A DNA stretch of 64,000 bases from Sequoia sempervirens (Eukaryota > Streptophyta > Pinopsida > Cupressales > Cupressaceae), in the NCBI GenBank assembly GCA_007258455.2, contig VDFB02018477.1, forward strand, positions 1-64,000. Direction: 5' to 3'. The notes beneath the pieces are model-generated. The model was not told the origin of the DNA, did not search any database, and saw nothing but the letters and a program-made list of their open reading frames with translations. Below, piece by piece: positions 60,712-64,000 of the stretch. Every line of letters starts with the position of its first letter. Within the stretch, counting starts at the first letter, position 1. The translations under genes and the position numbers were made by a program.

Positions 60712-62614
60712 CATGGTATTAGAGCCCGAGTTTAAACACTAGGTACTCTGGGATAATGTGGAACCCATTAAGTTGTTAGTTGCATAGGTTATACTCTAGG
60801 CACTATGAGCCATGGCATTGACCTAGGTGCTTTGTTCATTATTTTATGATTTCCTTTTGGGTTGATCTCACTTGTCTACACAGAAGTTGTTGTGAGGTGG
60901 TGTAGGTCTAATGGTGCAGGAAGCTAGTGGAAAGGATAGGACCCTCGGTGTAATGTGCAATGCATCAATAGCCTTCTTACTGGAAGAATGCATTATGGAA
61001 AATTGTGTAGTGTGTGGTGGACGACTACTAGTTTTGTTGTTATTTCTGCCCCTTGCATGTCTTGTTGATGAATGCTTTGGTGGGGGTTAGTTAGGCCCAT
61101 GAGCCTACCAAGAAGTGTGTTTTGATTGGTCTCCTTCTTGATGCATGACTCTTTCATTGTGTAAAGGGTTGTGACCCTTGAGTGGTGCCTAAGTGTAGTT
61201 GAAGTGTGTTTGTTGGGTGTGTTCCAAGTGCTTGTTATGGTGAGATAGTCATAGAACCTCTTGCCTTGAGTGCCTTAGTATGGCATTTTAGAGGGTTGAG
61301 TTTTCCAACCTTGACTTTAGTTATGGAGGAATGATGCCTCCTAGGTCTTGCCTTACCCTCCAGGATTGGAGTGATTCCCTTGGTTGAGAGTCTCCCGAGG
61401 TTGAGATAGATTACTTCCCTATATCCTAGGTTGTGGGTGAGTATGTTGGACCTTAGTTTGTTGGTGGGTTGTAGGTGACATGTGTTGCCTAAAATTACCC
61501 TTGCTTGGTTTCTTTGATCATGTTCTTGGAAGGTCTGTTTGACCTTTAGGGTGCCAAGAAGTTCCTTTTGTGTGTATTGTCTTATGGAGTCTTGTTGTCT
61601 TTCATCACCATGCAAGTATCTAATGCATGTCTTCTTGTGCTTTACCTCATTGTGCAAGTGATTTCCTGATTGATCCTATGTGGTTTTGGAGTTTCTTTTG
61701 CATGTTATATTGTTTTGAAATTATAAAATATGGTAATAGAAAATGAATGATCATATTGTTAGTTCATAGAGATTTGTGCATACTCTCATATGGTTGATGC
61801 ATTTGTGTGAAAGTGATTGTGTGATGATGAAACCATGATTGCATTCATGCCTATGTTAGAACTGTAAATATCTCTTGTCTTCTCTCTCTTCCCATTGGTT
61901 TAATGAAGATGCCTTTCCTTAAGTGTGTGGTGTATTGAAACCCATGGTATGTTGTATCTTATGAGAAAATTCTTATGTATTCATGAATGTTTTTTTTATT
62001 AGATCAAACCTTGGGTAAAGGACCTAAGTCCCCAAGTTGCATTTATAATCATGGAAAATGAATAATATGAATAGAAAATCATTTTGTAGTAAGTAAAATT
62101 TTAGAGAAAATGGATTAGTGAAACCATTGCATGTTAATGATAATTGCATAATAGGTGCATCTTATTGGTGAGGCCTATAGTCCCCAACTTTATTGTTAAG
62201 TCTTAAGAAATCATGTAGATGTTAAATTATTATACCTAGATTCAAAATGCAAAATGTTAAATGAATGTTGAAGTGACAATGTTGCATACCTTGTCTTGAG
62301 TAAACATTCTAATGATATCACAATATGTGTGGCCTTGTGATGATTCCCGATGATGTGTATTGGTGCATATGTGTATTATGTATGTTAATCCATGGATATG
62401 TGTTTTGGAGATTTGGTTGGTGGTTGCTTCACCATGTTGATTTGTATAGATTGACAGTGTACTTGGTTGTGTTGATTATAGCACGAGTTGTTGTTTTTAC
62501 GTTGCGATACAGAGTGGTTCAATTTTAGAACCATTGATTATGTGTGATTTTATTCAGTTTGTACTAGGGGTATTTGCAGGCTTCCAGGAATAAGCCTGAC
62601 CCTAGGGGGGAGGA
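60712..62614 (+). other. Non-coding interior of G
   Basis: Primer site TGGTATTAGAGCCCGAG begins at 60714. A leader at 60908-60968 (GAAAGGATAGGACCCTCGGT) matches the E interior at 13071-13136. The longest frame (61235-61657, minus strand, 140 codons) has no recognised domain and runs against the element's transcription. The end has TTCCAGGAATAA and the polypurine tract CCTAGGGGGGAGGA (62601-62614). Confidence 0.75.
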
Positions 62615-64000
62615 TATAACACCCCTCCATTTTGGATCTTTTGATCGGCAGTGTTTGTCCTTGTTATGTGTTTCTATTATGATGTGACTTTGGTACTTGG
62701 TTACTATTTGATCGCAAACTGTAAATCGATGCAAATGTTATATTTTGATGTGATGGTATTTTACTTTGATGTTATCTATATGGAATTTTTGGATTAACTT
62801 AGTAGATGATTGAATTAATGATGTTTTATGCTTTTGATCATATTATTGATGTTAGAATTGTCGGTTAGTAATTTTGTATTGGTGAAAGGGACGGGATTGT
62901 ACCACTCGCTTGTGAGCACCCTACGATTCTGAGATTTCTTCTTCATGGTGTGTTTTATTATATCATATATATGCATTTTTGATATACCCTTTGTTTGTAG
63001 GTTGACAGGTACAGGACATCAACTCTGCCTAATTTCATAAGTTGAGCGTGTCTATTGACCAATGGTAATCGATTGGGAGATAGTAGCTAGGTTTTCCCTG
63101 CCAAGTCATCACCCTAGTCATAATGTTTCATTAGGTTGTAGTCGGGTTTAGTTGTTTTAATGTTGTTCATTTTACCTGGGGTTTTATTTAATTTCAAATT
63201 ATAAAGGTTATTAAATGGCTTGTGTAGTTAAAATGATGATTAAATATAGCTAGTTGCAATGTTGAAATGTTAGTTGTTTTTTTTATTAATTTAATCTTGG
63301 ACTAGATTAGTTTATTGATTAATTAAGTTAATGGTGATAAATTGAATTAAGTTAGTTGCTTTGGCATTATTGGATATTTTGATTTAAATTAAAAAAAAAA
63401 TGAAAATATGTTTTAAATTGCACTTTTTGAAAATTAATATGTAAAAGAATTTCTTTACAAAATTTTGAATTCTTTAGTAAAAATAAATTTTTAAATGTAT
63501 GAAATTCCATTTGGAAAGCAATTTTGTTTTAAAATTTTAAAAATGAAAATATCTCCAAATTTGCAATAAATTTGGTGGATGGGATATTTTTAGGGGTTTG
63601 ACTAAATTTGGGGAAACTCTATGAGAGCAAATACAATTTCATATAATTTTTAATTTCAATTTGGTAGAGAAAAGGATTTTGCTGTGGCTTTGTTTTGGAT
63701 TTGAAGAAGAAGTTTGGATTTCTTTGGTGGGCTAGAAAACAAAATAAGATTTGGAAGCACCATTGGAATCTTTCAAGCTTTGGAGGAAAAACCAGGTTTC
63801 TCTCTATGATTTTGTTTTCATTTTGAAAGAGTTTTCAAATTTTATTATGTTGTTGGAAAAAATTTAAATTCTGTTTGAATTGCAAGGAAAACCCATGTCA
63901 AATTTCTTTCAAAACTTGCAAAAATTTCTGTTGAAATCATGGAAAAAGAAAACAAAGAAATAATCAAACCATAGAAAATAGAAAAATGAACAAAAAGAAT
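62615..64000 (+). repeat. 3' LTR of G, partial
   Basis: TATAACACCCCTCC start, then the full G LTR sequence without insertion at the A site (near 62737). Cut by the window edge about 1.4 kb in. Contains its own hairpin (62903-62918, one mismatch, CTCGCTTGTGAG). Confidence 0.85.

Larger units (their letters stand above)
42933..64000 (+). mobile_element. LARD-like LTR retrotransposon G, running off the right edge
   Basis: The 5' LTR starts TGTAACACCCCTCC at 42933, is interrupted by A at 43065-55892, and ends GTGCATTACA at 60711. The interior 60712-62614 is non-coding. The 3' LTR starts at 62615 (TATAACACCCCTCC, a TG-to-TA change) and repeats the 5' LTR sequence to the window edge. Primer site TGGTATTAGAGCC follows the 5' LTR; polypurine tract CCTAGGGGGGAGGA precedes the 3' LTR. 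Without A the 5' LTR is about 4.95 kb, including a 928-bp TIR element. Right end and target duplication are outside the window. Confidence 0.85.

Noticed and set aside
61235..61657. 140-codon antisense ORF in the interior of G
   Set aside because: No domain, opposite to element transcription, composition like a chance frame; the matching E interior has no equivalent.
1..64000. CRISPR arrays, rRNA or tRNA genes
   Set aside because: No regularly spaced identical repeats with spacers, and no tRNA-like or rRNA-like stretch noticed; the primer sites resemble only tRNA 3' ends.

Overview
This is AT-rich nuclear DNA from a seed plant, very probably a conifer or other gymnosperm. The evidence is a plant LRR receptor-kinase relic, several nested LTR retrotransposons with LTRs of 1.2 to 7 kb, long AT-rich spacers and no microbial gene organisation. 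The species cannot be fixed from the sequence. I found no intact host gene. Almost everything that can be explained is retrotransposon or DNA-transposon material at different stages of decay.

Layout. (1) 1-1157 (minus): frameshifted N-terminal part of an LRR receptor-like kinase, running off the left edge, with a TATA box at 1222-1233. (2) 4626-25163: LTR retrotransposon 'C', with LTRs of about 1.24 kb and perfect 5-bp target duplications (GTGTT). It carries one long decayed frame that starts with a retropepsin-like domain and continues into an unrecognised region; no reverse transcriptase is visible. (3) Nested in the 5' LTR of C, 4815-19140 (minus): a large non-coding retrotransposon 'E' (LARD-like) with LTRs of 5.9 and 7.3 kb, only 1.2 kb of interior, and perfect 5-bp duplications (GGGTG). 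(4) About 25.6-30.3 kb: 'D', a 3'-truncated relative of C whose gag frame is split by a 0.77-kb terminal-inverted-repeat (TIR) element. (5) 30.3-42.9 kb: mostly unclassified spacer with a decayed lysine-rich ORF, a duplicated 0.59-kb block, two unrecognised decayed ORFs and short tandem repeats. (6) 42933-64000: 'G', another LARD-like element with a 4.95-kb 5' LTR and a 1.9-kb non-coding interior; its 3' LTR runs off the right edge. (7) Nested in the 5' LTR of G, 43065-55892: 'A', a complete Ty3/gypsy chromovirus (gag, protease, RT, RNase H, integrase, chromodomain; Tekay/Del-like) with LTRs of about 4 kb. (8) A second TIR element, 57942-58869, lies inside the G LTR.

How the parts fit. The two non-coding giants E and G share with the coding chromovirus A the LTR termini (TGTARYRCCC-like start, TTACA end), an initiator-Met-type primer site (TGGTATYAGAGC), an almost identical polypurine tract and terminal codons next to it, a CTCGC..GCGAG hairpin-plus-TATA block, and a repeat-bearing LTR core ending in a 'GATGACACTCT' motif. 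The best reading is a family in which non-coding elements derive from, and are probably mobilised by, A-like chromoviruses. A itself appears dead. Nearly all its stops look like CAG-to-TAG or CGA-to-TGA transitions, as expected from cytosine-methylation decay, and its integrase catalytic glutamate is a lysine.

Limits: similarities were judged by eye. No alignment percentages, database searches or insertion dates were computed.
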